A stretch of 64,000 nt of DNA from Orientallactaga sibirica (GCA_036365145.1 JAEOAD010000026.1:1665001-1729000); one strand, 5' to 3'. Shown: positions 21,187-32,189, counted from the first letter of the stretch. Numbers and translations are program-made. Notes: generated by a model not told the origin, from the letters alone.

Positions 21187-21287
21187 ATGTGTGATATTTT
21201 TATACAAAGACTCAGACACAAGGGGTATATGTGTGAGCACACAGTGAGAAAACAACCATTGGCACGCCTCAAGGGAAGCCAAACCAG

Positions 21288-21521
21288 GGCTGGAGAGATG
21301 GCTTAGCCGTGAAGGCGCTTGCCTGCAAAGTCAAAGAACCCAGTTTCAATTTCCCAGGACCCATGTAAGCCAGATGCACAAGGTGGCACATGCATCTGGA
21401 GTTCATTTGTAGTGGCTGTAGGCCCTGGCATACCCATTCTCTCTCTCTCTTTCTCTTTCCCTCCATTCCTCTTTCTATGACACTCTTTCAAATAAATAAA
21501 GAAAAATAAAATTTTAAAAGA
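21288..21521 (+). mobile_element. DIP SINE with 13-bp TSD
   Basis: TSD gaagccaaaccag at 21275-21287 and 21522-21534. Confidence 0.95.
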
Positions 21522-21631
21522 GAAGCCAAACCAGCTGACGCCTTGGTCTTGGTCTTCCAGCCTTCTAGCTGTGAGAAATAAATTTCTGTTTAAACCACCC
21601 CGCCAGTTCTGTTTGCCCCGGCTGACTAACA

Positions 21632-22049
21632 CACCCGTCTTATAGCACTGCTTTATACCACCCTGCCCCCACCAAAGCAGCTCTTTCAGACAGAGAGGTA
21701 AGTAAGGCACAGAGATGGTTCCTGTGGGCATCCTGGTCGGCAAAGGGGACAGGAGCTGTCTGGCTGGTGATGGGGGCTGAGTATCGCAGCTGTGCCCCAT
21801 CTAGGACCAGACAATGCTTCTGAACTGCAAGGTGGGTGGAAGGCAGCTGCCTGCTTGAAGACACCAAGTTTGTCTTCTACCTGCACACTAGACCCTCAGG
21901 AGCTTTCTATCAGTGGGAGGCAGGCAGGCTACGGGGCGGGGGTGGGGGGACTCAGATTCCAGACTTGTTAGGTGTTGATAATCTGCATATTGAGGGCTTA
22001 GAAATGAAAGACAATCTATTTCCGCTGGGAGCCAAAAGATTAATTATAT
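21632..22049. other. Unassigned intergenic DNA
   Basis: Nothing recognised. Confidence 0.4.
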
Positions 22050-22232
22050 AGGGGCTGGAGAGATGGCTTAGCGGTTAAGGTGCTTGCTGGCAAAGCCAAA
22101 AGGACCCAGATTCCATTCCCCAGTGCCCATGTAAAGCCAGATGCACAAGTGGTGCACATGTCTGGAAGTTTGTTTGCAGTGGCTGAAGGCCCTGGTGTGC
22201 CCATTCTCTCTTTCAAATAAATAAATATTAAA
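22050..22232 (+). mobile_element. DIP SINE
   Basis: Sense, complete. Confidence 0.92.
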
Positions 22233-22284
22233 AATTAAGTATATGGACTTCTTTGACATTAAGTTCTATCATAAGTATAAAATG

Positions 22285-22302
22285 AATCTCTCTGTCTCTC
22301 TT

Positions 22303-22351
<49 letters not shown>
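22285..22351. repeat. (CT)n-(GT)n microsatellite
   Basis: About 27 CT-type units followed by eight GT. Confidence 0.95.
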
Positions 22352-22354
<3 letters not shown>

Positions 22355-22455
22355 GGCCAGAGGATAAGCTTGGGTGTTATTTTGCAGGCACCATCCACAT
22401 TTCTTTTTTAAAAATGTTTTCTTTAAATTGACTTATTTTCAACTTTATAGTAAAT

Positions 22456-22648
22456 GCATTATCTATTTGTTTGAAAGAGAGAAAGAGAAGAGAGAGAGAG
22501 AGAATGGGCACACCATGGACTTCAGCTGCTGCAAAGAAACTCCAGATGCATGTGCCACCTTGTGCATCTCCCTTAACGTGGGTACTGGGGAATGGAACCT
22601 GGGTCTTTTGGCTTTGCAGGCAAGTGCCTTAACTGCTAAGCCATCCCT
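22456..22648 (-). mobile_element. DIP SINE
   Basis: Antisense; ends gccatcccttca. Confidence 0.87.
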
Positions 22649-22675
22649 TCATTTTCTCTCTTTCTTGGTTTCTCT

Positions 22676-22718
22676 CTTTGTTTGTTTGTTTGTTTCTTTC
22701 TTTCATTCATTCATTCAT

Positions 22719-22770
<52 letters not shown>

Positions 22771-22772
22771 TT
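22676..22772. repeat. (GTTT)n-(TTTC)n tract
   Basis: GTTT, then CATT, then about 13 TTTC units. Confidence 0.95.
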
Positions 22773-22896
22773 TTAAGACAAGATGTTTCTCACATATTCA
22801 CACTAGCCTGGACTTGCTCGGTAGACTAGATTGGCCACCATGCTCTGCTTGATAACGTCTCTTGATCACCTATTACCTGCCCTCCTCCTCTTCTTT

Positions 22897-23095
22897 AATA
22901 CACTTTATTTATTTGAGAGAAAGACACGTAGATTGATAGAGAATGGGCACGCCAGGGTCTCTAGCTACTGCAAATGAACTCCAGACACATGTGCCATCTT
23001 GTGCATCTGATTTTATGTGGGTCCTGGGGAAATTGAACCTGGGTCTTTTGGCTTTGCAAGCAAGTGCCTTAATTACTAAGCCATCACTCCAGCCC
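22897..23095 (-). mobile_element. DIP SINE
   Basis: Antisense, complete. Confidence 0.9.
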
Positions 23096-23460
23096 ACCTT
23101 CCAACCTCTTTTATGCATCACAGAGATACAGTAAAAATAAAAACAATTCCTATCCGTCCAGACCTCATAGTTGAGTAAGATTAAAAATACAATTCTTTGG
23201 CTTCACATTGCAAACCTAACTCAGTCTGGGGAAAAATTTGCAACTACTCTGGTAGTTTTAATATAACAAAGTACCCCACACTCAAATTTGTATGACGTTG
23301 GTTCCTTATCGAGAATGCTTCCTGGAACCTGACCTAGTCAACAAGATGCGGTACGCAGTCTCCGAGATAGTCCAAAGACCCCTTTGCCTGTCGGTACTCA
23401 CATCCTTCTATGGAGATGCACATAGCAACTTGCTTGCTTGCAGTGAAAAGCATCCCGGAG
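23096..23460. other. Unassigned intergenic DNA
   Basis: Nothing firmly recognised. Confidence 0.4.
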
Positions 23461-23626
23461 TTCCTTGATTGACGGTGGGGTTATGTTCTGATGAATGCAT
23501 TGCAGACTGGAAACGGCGTGAAGTTCTCAATGCACTTAAAGCAACTAACTGTCTGAATGCCGTAGCTTAGCATAGCCAGCTTTAAACAATTACATTAGCC
23601 CGCAGTGGAGTTAAAACATCGAATGC
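23461..23626. mobile_element. Probable ancient DNA-transposon fragment
   Basis: ttatgttctgatgaatgcat, then ccgtagcttagcatagccag and acattagcccgcagt resemble a widely shared mammalian interspersed repeat that I believe is Tigger-related. The family name is uncertain. Confidence 0.4.
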
Positions 23627-23802
23627 GGGGGCTGGAGAGATGGCTCCATAGCTAAAGGCACTTATTTGTAAAGCCTGACGGTCCAGGTTCGACTCTCCAG
23701 GACCCACATAAAGCCAGATGCACAAAGTGGCGCATGCGTCTGGAGTTCATTTGCTGTGGCTGGAGGCCCTGGCGCGCCCATTCTCTCTCTTTCGTTCTTA
23801 CG
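23627..23802 (+). mobile_element. DIP SINE
   Basis: Sense; tail replaced by a B1 insertion. Confidence 0.88.
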
Positions 23803-23805
23803 TAA

Positions 23806-23966
23806 ATTTTTTATTTTAATTTTTTTGAGATAGGGTCTCACACTCTAGCCCAGGCTGATCTGGAATTCACTATGTAGTCTCAGGGTGGCCTCAAACTCAC
23901 AGCGATCCTCCTACCTCTGCCTCCCGAGTGCTGGGATTAAAGGCGTGCACCACCACGCCCGGCCTA
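23806..23966 (-). mobile_element. B1 SINE
   Basis: Antisense, complete. Confidence 0.92.
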
Positions 23967-23989
23967 TGTTTTTTTTTAAATAATTTTTG

Positions 23990-24240
23990 GGGCTGGAGAG
24001 ATGGCTTAGTGGTTAAGGCGCCTGCCTCCTAAGTCTAAGAATGCTGGTTCCAATCTCGAGTGGTTCCAATCTCCAGGTCCCACGTTTAGCCAGATGCAAA
24101 GTGACACAAGGGCGCAATGCCACACTTGACCAGAAAGGGGCACACGCATCTGGATTTCATTCGCAGCAGCTGAGAGGCTGCTGGCGTGCCCATCTCTATC
24201 TGTCTCCCTCTGTCTCTCTCCAAAAATAAATAATAATAAT
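23990..24240 (+). mobile_element. DIP-long SINE with duplicated B box
   Basis: Sense. ggttccaatctc occurs twice, 16 bases apart (24046, 24062), where other copies have one. Its CTCF-like motif is degraded (ccagaaaggggcac). Confidence 0.9.
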
Positions 24241-24419
24241 TTTGATTTATTTATTTGCATGCAGAGAGAAAGAGAGAGAACGGGCCTCCAGCCATTGCAA
24301 ATGAACTCCAGACACATGCGCCACTGCGTATCTGGTTTTATGTGGGTCCTGGGGAATTGAACCTGGGTTGTTAGGCTTTGCAAGCAAGCGCCTTCACCAC
24401 TAAGCCATCTCTCCAGCCC
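24241..24419 (-). mobile_element. DIP SINE
   Basis: Antisense, missing part of the leading gggcacaccag segment. Confidence 0.88.
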
Positions 24420-24558
24420 CTCATGAGAGTCTTTTGAGCCAGAGGAACCACCTGGATCCTTGATTCTCAGAAACTGTTGGAAAAATACATGTTCATTGTG
24501 TAAAGGCAACTAAATATGAAAGTAATTCGTTACATAGTAACAAACAACTATTGCCCAA
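24420..24558 (+). mobile_element. MLT1-like LTR 3' end
   Basis: Sense ccttgattctcagaaactgt and taattcgttacatagtaaca match the end of MLT1 LTRs. Confidence 0.6.
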
Positions 24559-24984
24559 AGTAGGGCAATAAATTACCCAGCAATCAATGACACACACTCA
24601 CGACCTGGCTGGGAGCGCTCCCCTGAATTGCCCTTGACGTGTCCTTGCCAGCAGCATGCTGTGGCTCATTTGAACCTCATGTACATCTGTTCCTGTCATT
24701 GGGCATTTTGCACCGTTGGCAGCATAGAGATCTGGTACCCTCTGTGCTTTTTATTTGTTAATTAATTAATTTATTTTTTCCTAGCAACAGGAGGTCGGTA
24801 GCAGCTTCAATTTCTTTGTCCATGTTCAAGGTATTAGAGACAGGGAAGGAGGTAAGTTTAAGAGGCGAGAATGGTGACACAAAGGGACCTTACACCCATC
24901 TTCTGAGGTTGCAACTGACTGATGAAAGAATCAGAGGGACGAAGTTGAAGCGAGTGTTGGGAGAGGAAGTGCAGGTTGGCTCTG
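24559..24984. other. Unassigned intergenic DNA
   Basis: Includes an A/T-rich ttaattaattaattt near 24760; nothing else recognised. Confidence 0.4.
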
Positions 24985-25123
24985 TTTATTTACAAGCAGA
25001 GAGAGAGATTGGAAAATGGGCGCACCAGGGCCTCCTGCCACTGCAAATGAACTCCAGATACATATGCCACTTTGTTCATCTGGCTTTACGTGGGTACTGG
25101 GGTACTGAGCCATCTCTCCAGCC
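24985..25123 (-). mobile_element. DIP SINE with internal deletion
   Basis: Antisense; jumps from tgggtactgggg to tactgagccatctctcc, losing about 45 bases. Confidence 0.87.
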
Positions 25124-25694
25124 GAGGCACTGGGTTTTGATCTGCATCCACAACGAGGCTCCAGTGGCCAATCCCTGTGAATCCTCCCTGTGATTTTCTT
25201 CTTATGATGTGAACAGCTCAGCCTTGCACAAGACAGGCGACAGAGAGAGGAGCTCGAGGACGCTGGGGTCACTTCAAAGGAAGGGAGGCCGGTTATTTTC
25301 TCAGGGCCCCTTCTCTTCGCACTGATTCTTTTCAGGGTCTCTGTAGCGGGGCTGTGCTCAAGCCCGTTTCCTACACGTAGCACTATTTATTTAAAACACA
25401 CGCTACATATACACGACAAACCAAACACGAAGGGAGAAGGAGGAAAAGGATTGCCGAAGACCAGAGTCACTGAGAGTTCAGGCTAAGAATAGACGAGGAG
25501 CTCTGAGAGCTTCTTGGCTGTGTGACCTCCTGCAGGGGGGTTGGCAAAAAGCCCAATATGGCTTTGTTTTTCTCCTTACTTTTACAAAAGACAGGCCTGG
25601 CTTAGGAGGTAGGAGACTTGGGGACCAGGCTAGCCTCTGCCAGTGCCTCTTTCTGTGACGTAGGGTATATCCGAGCGTGCTTTCTTTCCCGCTT
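25124..25694. other. Unassigned intergenic DNA
   Basis: No repeat or exon recognised. Confidence 0.4.
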
Positions 25695-25710
25695 AGAAAA
25701 TGAAGTGGCT

Positions 25711-25921
25711 GGGGCTGGAGAGACGGCTGAGCAGTTAAGGCGCCTGCCTGCTAAGCCTAAAAACCCGGTTCCAATCTCCAGGTTCCACATTTAGCCAGAT
25801 GCAAAGTGATGCAAGGGCGCAATGCCGCACTTGCCCACGAGGGGGTGCACACATCTGGATTTCGTTCACAGCAGTTGAGAGACTGCTGGCGCGCCCATCT
25901 CTATCTGTCTCCCTCTCCCTC

Positions 25922-25954
<33 letters not shown>

Positions 25955-26002
25955 GTGTCTCTCTCCAAAAAATAAATAAAATAATTTAAAAAAAAAAGAA
26001 AA
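25711..26002 (+). mobile_element. DIP-long SINE with 17-bp TSD
   Basis: TSD agaaaatgaagtggctg at 25695-25711 and 26003-26019 (the last G may belong to the element). Confidence 0.94.
25835..25848 (+). promoter_or_regulatory. CTCF-like motif in DIP-long, one change
   Basis: ccacgagggggtgc; one departure from GGC in the core. Confidence 0.35.
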
Positions 26003-26019
26003 AGAAAATGAAGTGGCTG

Positions 26020-26183
26020 AAGGCAGGGGCTTGTAGGCTCTCACCTTTTAATCCCAGCACTTGGGAGGCAGAGGTAGGAGGATCGCCATGAGTTCAAGGC
26101 CACCTTGGGACTACCACGTGAATTCCAGGTCAGCCTGGGCTAGAGTGAGACTCTACCTCGAAAAAAAAAAAACACAAAAAAGA
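26020..26183 (+). mobile_element. B1 SINE
   Basis: Sense with changed 5' end (gcaggggcttgtaggctctc). Confidence 0.9.
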
Positions 26184-26189
26184 AAAAAG

Positions 26190-26342
26190 ACCTCCCAATG
26201 TGGGCACCGTCTTGTGCGCATGTGCAACCTTGCATGCTTGTATCACCTTGTGTGTCTGGCTTATGTGGGATCTAGAGAGTTGAACATGAGTCCTTAGGCT
26301 TTGCAGGCAAGTACCTTAACTGCTAAGCCATCTCTCCAGCCC
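26190..26342 (-). mobile_element. DIP-3 SINE, truncated
   Basis: Antisense; the CTCF-like site has decayed to gcaccgtcttgtgcgcatg. Confidence 0.8.
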
Positions 26343-26348
26343 TGATGT

Positions 26349-26563
26349 GTTTTTTAATATTTTTATTTATTTATTTGCAAGCAGAGAGACAGAGAGAGGG
26401 AATGAGAGTGAATGGGCACACCAGGGCTTCTAGCTGCTGCAAACAAAGTCCAGATGCATGCACCATTTTGCGCATTTAGCTTTACTGTGGATGCTGGAGA
26501 ATCTAACTTGGGTCATTAGGCTTTGCAGGCAAGAGCCTTAACTGCTGAGCCATCTCTCCAGCC
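26349..26563 (-). mobile_element. DIP SINE
   Basis: Antisense, complete. Confidence 0.9.
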
Positions 26564-26649
26564 TTCGATGTTTTATATATACCTTTTTACCATAATGTTA
26601 AAAATGAGTGTAACATACCATGCATTATTGAATGTCATACTTTTTTATG

Positions 26650-27222
26650 CTTGCATATGTGAGTAGTGTGCAGGTGTGTGCATGGTCATATGTGTGTGGG
26701 GTGCATGTGTGTGCACATGCACATGTGTGCAGAGGACAACCTCAGGTGTTGTTCCTCAAGTACACAGGCCACTTTTTAAAAAATTTATTTGAGAGAGAGA
26801 GAGATGCAGAAGAGAGAGAGAGAATGGGCACATCAGGGCCTTCAGCTACTGCAAATGAACTCCAGATGCGCGAGCCCCTGTGTGCATGTGCAGCATTGTG
26901 TGCTTGCGTCACTATGTGTCTGGTTTACATGGGATCTGGAGATTCAAACATGAGTTCTTAGGCTTTGCATGCAAGCGCCTTAACTGCTAAGCCATCTCTC
27001 CAGCCCCACGGGCCACTTTTTTGAGACAAGGTTTTTCATTGGCATAGAGCTCACCAATTAGGCTAGACTGGCTGTCCAGTGAGCTCGGGGGGTCCTCCTG
27101 CCTCTGCCTCTCCAGTGCTGGGATCACAGGGGACTGTCATCATGCCCCCCATGTTACATGGGGACTGGTTCTCTTGCTTTGCCAAGCAAGCACTTAGTAA
27201 CTGAGCTGTGTCCCGGATTGAA
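26650..27222 (-). mobile_element. B4-like composite SINE, split by a DIP-3
   Basis: Antisense pieces 26650-26773 (gtgcagaggacaacctcagg) and 27007-27222 (gagacaaggtttttcattgg ... agcaagcacttagtaactg): B1-like part fused to an ID-like part. ggccactttt is repeated at both junctions. Confidence 0.7.
26774..27006 (-). mobile_element. DIP-3 SINE
   Basis: Antisense, inside the B4-like element. Confidence 0.88.
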
Positions 27223-27279
27223 TTTTATACTTTAAGTGCATTTTTGTATATGGAGTGTGTCTTCTCTTATTATTTATTT

Positions 27280-27612
27280 GCAGCGTGTGTGTGCGCGCAC
27301 GAGCATGCACATGTCCGTGTGTGAGAATGCTGGTACACATATGCCAAGGTGTGCACATGGAGGTCAGAGGACAACTTGCAGGTGGGTCATCACCTTTCCG
27401 CCTCATTTGAGGGACGGTTGCTCTCTCTGGATCTCACCCTGCTGCTGTCCTTTGCTCCGCCACGAGCTCCCGGCGACTTCTCCTGTCTCATCCTCCTCCC
27501 GTGCAGCCACGGAGATGGGATGACAGAAACCTGCCAGGGCTTCTGAGGACTGAACTGGACACTCAGGCTTGAGCAGCTAGCACTTGACCCTCTGAACCAA
27601 CTCCCCAGCCCT
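27280..27612 (-). mobile_element. B3/B4-like SINE
   Basis: Antisense; GT/GC-rich start, gaggtcagaggacaacttgc, and a final accaactccccagccct. Confidence 0.65.
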
Positions 27613-27722
27613 GCTTGCTTTGTTGTCTTGAAGCAGAGTCTAGGCAGGTCTAGAACTCACATCTCTTCTACCTCTGCATCCTGAGAACGGTGTTTACAGA
27701 GGTGTGCTACGTCACCCAGCTG
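27613..27722 (-). mobile_element. Old B1-like SINE
   Basis: Antisense, strongly diverged (cagagtctaggcaggtctag ... gtcacccagct). Confidence 0.5.
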
Positions 27723-27860
27723 TGGATTACGTCATAAGAGGAAAACAGTGTCTATCCTAATCAAGGTTTTCTAGTCCCCTTCTCGGAGGCAACTATTTTC
27801 TTTCTTGCCTTCCAGAAATGGTTCAGGCATAACTAGTGTTTCTTAAAATCTATCATACAG

Positions 27861-28027
27861 GCGTTGAAGAGATGGCTCAGAAGTTAAAGGCACTTGTTTA
27901 TAAAGCCTGATGGCCCAGGTTTGATTTACAAGTACCCGCATAAAGCCAGATGCACAAAGTGGCATATGCATCTAGCATTGATTAGTAGTGGCTGGAGGCC
28001 CTGGTGCACCCATATTCTCTCTCTCAA

Positions 28028-28070
<43 letters not shown>

Positions 28071-28093
28071 GTAAATAAATAAATAAATAAATT
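27861..28093 (+). mobile_element. DIP SINE with (AAAT)n tail
   Basis: Sense; about 17 AAAT units. Flanks aaaatctatcatacag and aaaatctgtcatacat look like a decayed TSD. Confidence 0.9.
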
Positions 28094-28159
28094 GAAAATC
28101 TGTCATACATTTTCTTCTAATACAAATGGAAGGAAGTGATAGCCTATTCTCTGTTCTAT

Positions 28160-28388
28160 TTTTTTTATTTTTTAAATATTTTTTTAGAGAGAGCAAGGCA
28201 GAGAGAATTGGAGTGCCAGGGCCTCAGCCACTGAAATTGAACTCCACATGCTTGCGCCACCTAGTGGGCATGTGCGACCTTGTGCTCGCCTCATCTTTGC
28301 ATCTGGCTTACAGGGGATCTGGAGAGTACAACATGGGTCCTTAGGCTTCACAGGCAAGTGCCTTAACCGCTGAGCCATCTCTCCAGCC
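28160..28388 (-). mobile_element. DIP-3 SINE
   Basis: Antisense, complete, CTCF-like site intact. Confidence 0.9.
28254..28267 (-). promoter_or_regulatory. CTCF-like core motif in DIP-3
   Basis: Plus-strand gcgccacctagtgg, same as 14388-14401. Confidence 0.5.
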
Positions 28389-28588
28389 CTGGTTTTTTAC
28401 TTAATAGTATAGACTCTTTGATTATTGTGTGTCAGCACATGGAGAATTACGCCATTATTGCCCATCTCCACTTAGAATCCACACCACCTAGGACTTTACT
28501 GAATGGCTCCCCCACATCAATGAGCACACTGGTGGCCTCTAGTCTTTCTCCAGAAGATGGTTAGTAAACAAGCAGGCACTTGTAATCT

Positions 28589-28801
28589 TTTTTTAAAAAT
28601 TAATTTATTTATTTGCAAGCAGAGAGAGAGAGAAGAGAGGCAGACAGAGAATGGGCACACCAGGGCCTCCAGCCACTGCAAATGAACTCCAGATGCATGT
28701 GCCCCTTGTGCATCTGGCTTACGTGGGTTGTGGAGAATCGAACCGGGATCCTTTGGCTTCACAGGCAAACGCCTTAACCGTTAAGCCATTTCTCCATCCC
28801 A
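28589..28801 (-). mobile_element. DIP SINE with 11-bp TSD
   Basis: Antisense; TSD acttgtaatct at 28578-28588 and 28802-28812. Confidence 0.93.
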
Positions 28802-28956
28802 ACTTGTAATCTGAAGTACATGACTAACAATGAACCCGGAGGGATTCCTCGGTATGTGTTGCCGGATGCAAAGACGAGGACATGAGAGATGTTATCATTG
28901 CTAAACTGACTTCCCTAGAGTCTGCAACAATTCATACTCCCATCAAGAGCTTATGC

Positions 28957-29108
28957 AGGGGATGGAGAGATGGCTCAATGGTTAAAGGTGCTTGCTGATA
29001 AAGCATCTCAAGGAGGGTTCAATTCCCCAGGACCCCGTAAAGCCAGACACAAAGTGGAGCAGCAAGAGACCCTGGCAAGCTCCCCCAATAAATAAACTTT
29101 TATTTATT
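28957..29108 (+). mobile_element. DIP SINE, decayed
   Basis: Sense; middle shortened to cacaaagtggagcagcaagag. Confidence 0.8.
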
Positions 29109-29109
29109 C

Positions 29110-29265
29110 ATTTTTTTTGTTGTTGGGGGGGATTGAGGTAGGGTCTCACTTAAGTCCAGGCTGACCTGTAGTCCCAGGCTAGCCTTGAATTTACAGTGAT
29201 CCTTCTACCTCAGCATCCCGAGTGCTGGGATCATAAAAGCATGCAACACCATTCCTGGCATAACT
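29110..29265 (-). mobile_element. B1 SINE
   Basis: Antisense; lost gaattcactatg after acctg. Confidence 0.87.
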
Positions 29266-29271
29266 AAACTT

Positions 29272-29438
29272 TTTTTTGTTTTTGTTTTTGTTTTTGTCTT
29301 TCGAGGTAGGGTCTCACTCTGGCCCAGGCCAACCTGGAATTAACTATGTAGTCTCATGGTGGCCTCGAACTCACGGCAATCCTCCTACCTCTGCCTCCCG
29401 AGGGCTGGGATTAAAGGCGTGCGCCACCACGCCCGGTT
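29272..29438 (-). mobile_element. B1 SINE
   Basis: Antisense, complete; taaactttt flanks both ends. Confidence 0.92.
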
Positions 29439-29439
29439 T

Positions 29440-29845
29440 AAACTTTTAATAAATTCATTCAATCACATTGCTATTCAATGAATATTTGAATGTCAGACAT
29501 AATGCTAGGTTTGGGGACACAATAAATAACCACCACCACCACCAGTAACAACAAAAAAGACAAAAATCCATCCCGGGCATGGTTGTACACACCTTTAGTC
29601 CCAGCACTCAGAAGGCAGAGGTGGGAGGCTCGCCATGAGTTCAAGGGCAGCCTGAGACTGCAAAGTGAATTCCAAGTCAGCTTGGGGCTACAGTGAGACC
29701 CTACCTTGAAAAAAAAAAAAGACAAAATTCATTTCCTAATGAAACTTACAGTCTTGTGAGAGAAACAAAAATGAAAATATGTGCCATTTAGTGGTACTAA
29801 ATTCTAGCAAATAAAGCAGAGAAAGGAATGTTAAGCAAGGGTAGG
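29440..29845 (+). mobile_element. L2 fragment, split by a B1
   Basis: Sense pieces 29440-29572 and 29721-29845. tcaatgaatatttgaatgtc ... taatgctaggtttggggaca then tgaaacttacagtcttgtga follow the L2 3' end. Confidence 0.65.
29573..29720 (+). mobile_element. B1 SINE
   Basis: Sense; gacaaaaatccat/gacaaaattcatt flanks are a decayed TSD. Confidence 0.9.
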
Positions 29846-29850
29846 CTTGT

Positions 29851-29935
29851 AGTTTTTGTTTTTCTAGACAGTCTTGCTAGATTGCTCAGGCTTGTATTGA
29901 ACTCCTGGATTCAAGCAATTCTCTTGCTTTGAGTA
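29851..29935 (-). mobile_element. Fossil 7SL-derived monomer
   Basis: Antisense ttgctcaggcttgtattgaac and ttcaagcaattctcttgc look like an early PB1/FLAM-type monomer, not the local B1. Confidence 0.45.
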
Positions 29936-30000
29936 TATATGTAAACCTGGATAGGGTCAAAGTTTGTATATGGTGATTAGGTTTAAAAATTCTTTATATA

Positions 30001-30208
30001 GGGCTGGAGACATGGCTTAGTGGCTAAGGCGCTTGCCTGCAAAGCCAAAGGACCTCAGTTCGATTCCCCAGTACCCATGTAAGCCAGATTCACAAGATGG
30101 TGCATGCATCTGGAGTTCGTTTGCAGTGGCTGGAAGCCCTGGTGTGCCCATTCTCTCTCTCTCTCTCTCTCCCTCTTTCCCTCTCTCAAATAAATAAATA
30201 AATATATT
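30001..30208 (+). mobile_element. DIP SINE
   Basis: Sense, complete. Confidence 0.92.
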
Positions 30209-30222
30209 TTTTGATAAAATTA

Positions 30223-30256
<34 letters not shown>

Positions 30257-30274
<18 letters not shown>

Positions 30275-30410
30275 TGAGGTAGGGTCTCACTCTAGCCCAG
30301 GCTGACCTGGAATACACTCTGTAGTCCCAGGCTGCCCTTGAACTCACTTCAGTCCTCCTACCTCTGCCTTCCAGGTGCTGGAATTAAAGGTGTGTGCCAC
30401 CATGCCCAGT
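30257..30410 (-). mobile_element. B1 SINE
   Basis: Antisense; preceded by a (CT)n-(TA)n microsatellite at 30222-30257. Confidence 0.92.
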
Positions 30411-30413
30411 TAA

Positions 30414-30845
30414 AAATATTTTTATTTATTTATTTTGGAGAGAAACAAAGAGGGCGAGGCAGGTATAAAGAGTGAGCATGGAGTGCTGGTGCCTCTTGCT
30501 AATGCAAACAAACTCCAACATGCATGCACCATTGGGGAATCAAACCTGGGTCGTCAGGCTTTGCAAGCAAGTGTCTTTAAAATATTTTATTTTTATTTAT
30601 TTATTAATTTGAGAAAGAGAGTGACACAGAAATAGACAGGTAGAGAGAGAGAGAATGGGCGCGCCAGGGCCTCTAACCACTGCAAATGAACTCCAGATGC
30701 ATGCGCCTCCTTATGCATCTGGCTTACGTGGGTCCTGGAGAATCAAGCCTTGAACCGGGATCCTTAGGCTTCACAGGCAGGTGTTTAACCACTAAGCCAT
30801 CTCTCCAGCCCGCAAGTGTCTAAATGCTAAGCCATCTTTCCAGCC
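30414..30845 (-). mobile_element. DIP SINE split by another DIP
   Basis: Antisense outer copy 30414-30576 plus 30822-30845. Confidence 0.85.
30577..30811 (-). mobile_element. DIP SINE with 10-bp TSD
   Basis: Antisense inner copy; TSD gcaagtgtct at 30567-30576 and 30812-30821. Variant body aatcaagccttgaaccggga shared with copies at 60.7 and 62.8 kb. Confidence 0.92.
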
Positions 30846-30861
30846 CAAGTTTGAAAATTCT

Positions 30862-31031
30862 TTTTTTTTTTTTTTTGTTTAGTTTTTTGGTTTTGCGAGG
30901 TAGGGTCTCCCTCTGGTCCAGGCTGACCTGGAATTCACTATGTAGTCTCAGGGTGGCCTCGAACTCTCGGCGATCCTCCTACCTCTGCCTCCCGAGTGCT
31001 GGGATTAAAGGCTTGCGCCACCACGCCCGGC
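30862..31031 (-). mobile_element. B1 SINE with 17-bp TSD
   Basis: TSD ccaagtttgaaaattct at 30845-30861 and 31032-31048. Confidence 0.95.
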
Positions 31032-31048
31032 CCAAGTTTGAAAATTCT

Positions 31049-31160
31049 AAGCGTCCATTTCCTTGTCTGTAAAGCAAGACAGTGGTAACACACATGACAC
31101 GGGACTGCAGAAAGAATTCTGCAGTGAGATAATATCCGGTACATAGCGACCATTGCATAA
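31049..31160 (+). mobile_element. MIR fragment
   Basis: Sense ccatttccttgtctgtaaag and gagataatatccggtacata follow the MIR core and 3' half. Confidence 0.6.
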
Positions 31161-31174
31161 TTTTTAAAATTCAT

Positions 31175-31612
31175 TGATTTTTTTTTTAATAAAAAGGTTG
31201 CACACATAGATCCCCCCTCTTCCCCAGCCCCAGTTCTGCTGAGGGTCTTCGGTGTGGTTATTGGTATTCACTGTGGGGACCAAGAGGCCTTGGTCAGTCT
31301 CTGCAGGACTGGGGAGACACGGTGTCTCAGGCTATCCCCACCCTCCCTGAGGCTCTTACAATCTTTCTGCTCCCTCTTCCACAATGTTCCCTGAGCCTTG
31401 GTGGGCAAGATAGAGATCTGATTTAGTGTTGCTTTCTCTGGAGACTCTGGATCTCTGTTCTTATGAAGTTTGAGTGACCACAGTGTCTGTCGCCATTTCC
31501 CTGGACCTGGTTTTCATGCTTGCTGTGAGAGCAGTATTCGTGTCACCACTTCCTCTGTAGTGACTCCTTGGCCCTCGGAAGATGAGGTGGAAGTGACTAA
31601 TCTCCTGGTAAA
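31175..31612 (-). mobile_element. L1 3' UTR fragment
   Basis: Antisense; begins with a T run (31180-31189, the poly(A) tail). aatgttccctgagccttggt parallels aatggaccctgagccttgga in the L1 at 49.1 kb, so the two are related L1 3' ends. Confidence 0.65.
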
Positions 31613-31662
31613 CAGTCGGCCCTTCCTCCTCCTCCTCTTCTTCTTATTCTTCCTCCTCTTCC

Positions 31663-31902
31663 TCCTTTTTTTTTTTTTAGAGAGACCAAGAGTCAGAGAG
31701 AGAGAGAGAGAGAGAGGATTGAAACACCAGGGCCTCAGCCACTGAAATGGAACCCCAGATGCTTGCACCACCTAGTGGGCATGTGTGACCTTACACTTGC
31801 CTCACCTTTGTCCATCTGGCTTACGTGGGATCTGGAGAATCGAACATGGGTCCTTAGGCTTTGCAGGTAAGTGCCTTAACTGCTAAGCCATCTCCCTAGC
31901 CC
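31663..31902 (-). mobile_element. DIP-3 SINE
   Basis: Antisense; tail replaced by a CTT/CCT polypyrimidine stretch from 31620. Confidence 0.9.
31765..31778 (-). promoter_or_regulatory. CTCF-like motif in DIP-3
   Basis: gcaccacctagtgg, one change from the form at 28254 (G to A in the CpG). Confidence 0.4.
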
Positions 31903-32039
31903 AAGGCTCTCTCTTCTTGATGTATTGATGTATCGATGTATCTTGTTCTCCACTCCTCCTCCTCATTCTCCTCCATGCTACATGCACGCAGGGTCCCAGC
32001 CACACCACCTCATAATTTTTTTTATTATAAACGACCTTA

Positions 32040-32182
32040 CACCACTTGGCATGGTGGAGCATGTCGATAATAGCAGCACTTGAGAGGCAGAGGCGGAAAG
32101 ATCAGGAATTCAGAGCCAGCACTGCTACTTTTAGAGTTTGAGGTCAGTCTGGGCTCCATGAGACCCTGCCTCAAAAAAGTAC
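32040..32182 (+). mobile_element. Old B1-like SINE
   Basis: Sense; cttggcatggtggagcatgt ... gaccctgcctcaaaaaag. Confidence 0.65.
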
Positions 32183-32189
32183 AGCAAGA

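Larger units (their letters stand above)
20875..21631 (+). mobile_element. MLT1-type MaLR LTR, broken by two SINEs
   Basis: Sense pieces 20875-21009, 21187-21287 and 21522-21631: gaagccataagggtgagaac, gtgagcacacagtgagaaaa, then tgtgagaaataaatttctgt and a final gctgactaacaca, the order found in MLT1 LTRs. Confidence 0.75.
27723..28960 (-). mobile_element. Ancient L1M 3' UTR, split by three DIPs
   Basis: Antisense pieces 27723-27860, 28094-28159, 28389-28588 and 28802-28956. Signposts in L1M order: ccttctcggaggcaactatt, ttacttaatagtatagactc, ttgctaaactgacttccc, cttttctgtgt-like breaks absent. Shared eutherian element, no open frame. Confidence 0.65.
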